This document shows positions 6,387-7,364 of a stretch of DNA of 7,364 nucleotides, one piece after another. How positions within the stretch are numbered: position 1 is the stretch's first letter; the number at the start of each line of letters is the position of its first letter. The notes beneath the pieces are model-generated. The model was not told the origin of the DNA, searched no databases, and saw only the letters and a program-made list of their open reading frames with translations. The DNA is from Bryobacterales bacterium (GTDB lineage: Bacteria > Acidobacteriota > Terriglobia > Bryobacterales > Bryobacteraceae): positions 1 to 7,364 of the forward strand of contig JANXQZ010000968.1 of NCBI GenBank assembly GCA_025353235.1, read 5' to 3'. The position numbers were made by a program, and so were the translations under genes.

Positions 6387-6421
6387 GATTCTTTACGTCA
6401 AGTGAATCAGTTTTTACTTGA
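6375..6421. promoter_or_regulatory. Operator-like cluster of four ACTTGA/TCAAGT half-sites in the divergent region
   Basis: ACTTGA (6375-6380), TCAAGA (6383-6388), TCAAGT (6398-6403) and ACTTGA (6416-6421) lie within 47 bases. The first two form a near-perfect palindrome, ACTTGA-tg-TCAAGA, the size and symmetry of a MarR-family site. A larger inverted repeat also exists: AACTGAT-ACTTGA at 6369-6380 mirrors TCAAGT-ga-ATCAGTT at 6398-6412, with a 2-base insertion. Placement between the MarR-type gene and the dioxygenase gene suggests one repressor controlling both directions. Binding by this repressor is inference. Confidence 0.6.
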
Positions 6422-6438
6422 CCGCATCTTATTACCGT

Positions 6439-7364
6439 ATGGAACAGATTACTGGAATCCACCACGTTACCGCGATTGCCGGCGAGCCGCAAAAGAATCT
6501 CGACTTCTATTCAGGCATCCTGGGACTAAGACTCGTGAAGTTAACGGTCAACTACGACGACCCGGGAACCTACCATCTGTACTATGGCGACTACTCCGGC
6601 AACCCTGGAACACTTCTGACGTTCTTCCCCTGGCGGGGCATGCCGCGAGGCAAGGCCGGGGCTGGACAGGTGACGGTTACCTCCTTTGCCGTCCCGGGCG
6701 GTTCGCTGAATTATTGGACCCGCAAGTTACGGGAAAACGGCGTTGAGCCGACCTCGATCGTACGCTTCGACGAAGAAGCGATCACGTTCCAAGACTACGA
6801 CGGTATGGCCATCGAGCTTATCTCTTCGAAGCAGCCGGACGCACGCACCGGTTGGGTAGGCGGTCCTATTCCGGACGAAGCGGCCATTCGGGGATTCCAC
6901 AGCGCAACGCTCGCGACGAGTCGGTTGGATGCCTCAGCAAAGCTTTTAACAGCGACCATGGGCTTCCGAAAAACCGAGCAGGACGGGAAGCGGCACCGCT
7001 TCGAAACCGGTGCCGGAGGGGCGCATTCAATCGTTGACCTGGTTGAAACCGCACACGCCGATCAAGGCCGCCAGGGTGCAGGCTCGGTCCACCACATTGC
7101 ATGGAGAGTACCGACCGACGAACAGCAGCGGACGTGGCGCGAAAAACTGGTGAGCCGAGGTTTAGGCGTCTCGCCTGTGACGGATCGCAAATACTTCCAT
7201 TCCATTTATTACCGCGAGCCTAGCGGCATTCTCTTCGAGATCGCCACGGACCTGCCCGGCTTTACAGTAGATGAACCCTTGGAATCTCTGGGCGAAACGC
7301 TAGTTTTACCGCCTTGGCTTGAGCGCGACCGCGAAGAGTTGGTTGGAAGTCTGCCCCAACTGCA
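6439..7364 (+). CDS. Ring-cleaving (extradiol) dioxygenase, MhqA/MhqO/PcpA-like glyoxalase-fold protein (3' end outside window)
   Basis: 308 codons are visible and the frame runs off the window. Family members are about 310-330 residues, so only the last residues are missing. It has two vicinal-oxygen-chelate modules, about 5-130 and 151-270. Motifs are GIHHVTAIAG (6-15), YHLYYGDYSGNPGTLLTFFP (45-64), RGFHS (151-155), SVHHIAWRV (216-224), and YYREPSGILFEIATD (257-271). The likely Fe(II) ligands are one His of HH8-9, one His of HH218-219 and Glu267, with Tyr257 at the spacing of the catalytic Tyr of PcpA. Relatives open hydroquinones or catechols with O2, and the mhq enzymes give quinone resistance. 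The ATG is chosen because GIHHVT follows directly; no clear ribosome site is present. It is transcribed away from the MarR-type gene across a shared operator-like region. The exact substrate cannot be read from sequence. Confidence 0.9.
   Translation, partial: MEQITGIHHVTAIAGEPQKNLDFYSGILGLRLVKLTVNYDDPGTYHLYYGDYSGNPGTLLTFFPWRGMPRGKAGAGQVTVTSFAVPGGSLNYWTRKLRENGVEPTSIVRFDEEAITFQDYDGMAIELISSKQPDARTGWVGGPIPDEAAIRGFHSATLATSRLDASAKLLTATMGFRKTEQDGKRHRFETGAGGAHSIVDLVETAHADQGRQGAGSVHHIAWRVPTDEQQRTWREKLVSRGLGVSPVTDRKYFHSIYYREPSGILFEIATDLPGFTVDEPLESLGETLVLPPWLERDREELVGSLPQL

Noticed and set aside
6402..6746. 114-residue plus-strand frame starting in the operator region
   Set aside because: It overlaps the dioxygenase in another frame, matches no family, and the dioxygenase frame has clear motifs from its first residues.
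1..7364. Insertion sequences, integrase genes, tRNA or rRNA genes, phage remains
   Set aside because: I saw no transposase or integrase motifs, no terminal inverted repeats with target duplications and no tRNA-like cloverleaf; the genes are in an ordinary tight arrangement.

Overview
The window reads as chromosomal DNA of an acidobacterium of the Solibacter/Bryobacter type. The strongest clue is the C-terminal domain of the first gene, which has the pattern of the 'Solibacter uncharacterized C-terminal domain' (TIGR03437 type), here behind long Ig-like repeats. The DUF6807 gene, an exported RraA-like protein, 'AAQ'/'LAQ' signal-peptide ends, high GC and scarce Shine-Dalgarno sites fit the same group. 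The assignment rests on protein patterns read by eye; no database search was possible.

Layout. (1) 1-2879, + strand: the 3' part of a giant secreted or surface protein, with the tail of one and seven complete BACON-like repeats of about 98 residues, then the Solibacter-type C-terminal domain. (2) 2880-3001: a gap rich in inverted repeats, including a perfect 8-bp hairpin just after the stop. (3) 3002-4648, + strand: two exported proteins 6 bases apart, a DUF6807 protein (often misnamed 'PmoA') and an RraA-like aldolase/decarboxylase-fold protein. (4) 4707-5537, + strand: a seven-helix DUF2306 membrane protein. (5) 5557-6352, - strand: a MarR-family repressor overlapping by 20 bases a downstream DoxX-family membrane protein. 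(6) 6353-6438: a divergent control region with four TTGA/TCAA half-sites. (7) 6439 to the end, + strand: a two-domain ring-cleaving (extradiol) dioxygenase of the MhqA/MhqO/PcpA type, missing only its end.

Parts 5-7 hang together. A MarR repressor resembling MhqR, a DoxX protein (the family of MhqP) and an MhqO-type dioxygenase match the content of the Bacillus/Staphylococcus mhq (methylhydroquinone) quinone-resistance regulon. Here they are compressed into one divergent locus with an operator-like palindrome between the two transcription units. The likely role is sensing (hydro)quinones or similar aromatics, de-repressing both arms and cleaving the ring. The DUF6807/RraA pair is probably a separate two-gene unit acting outside the cytoplasm on an unknown substrate.
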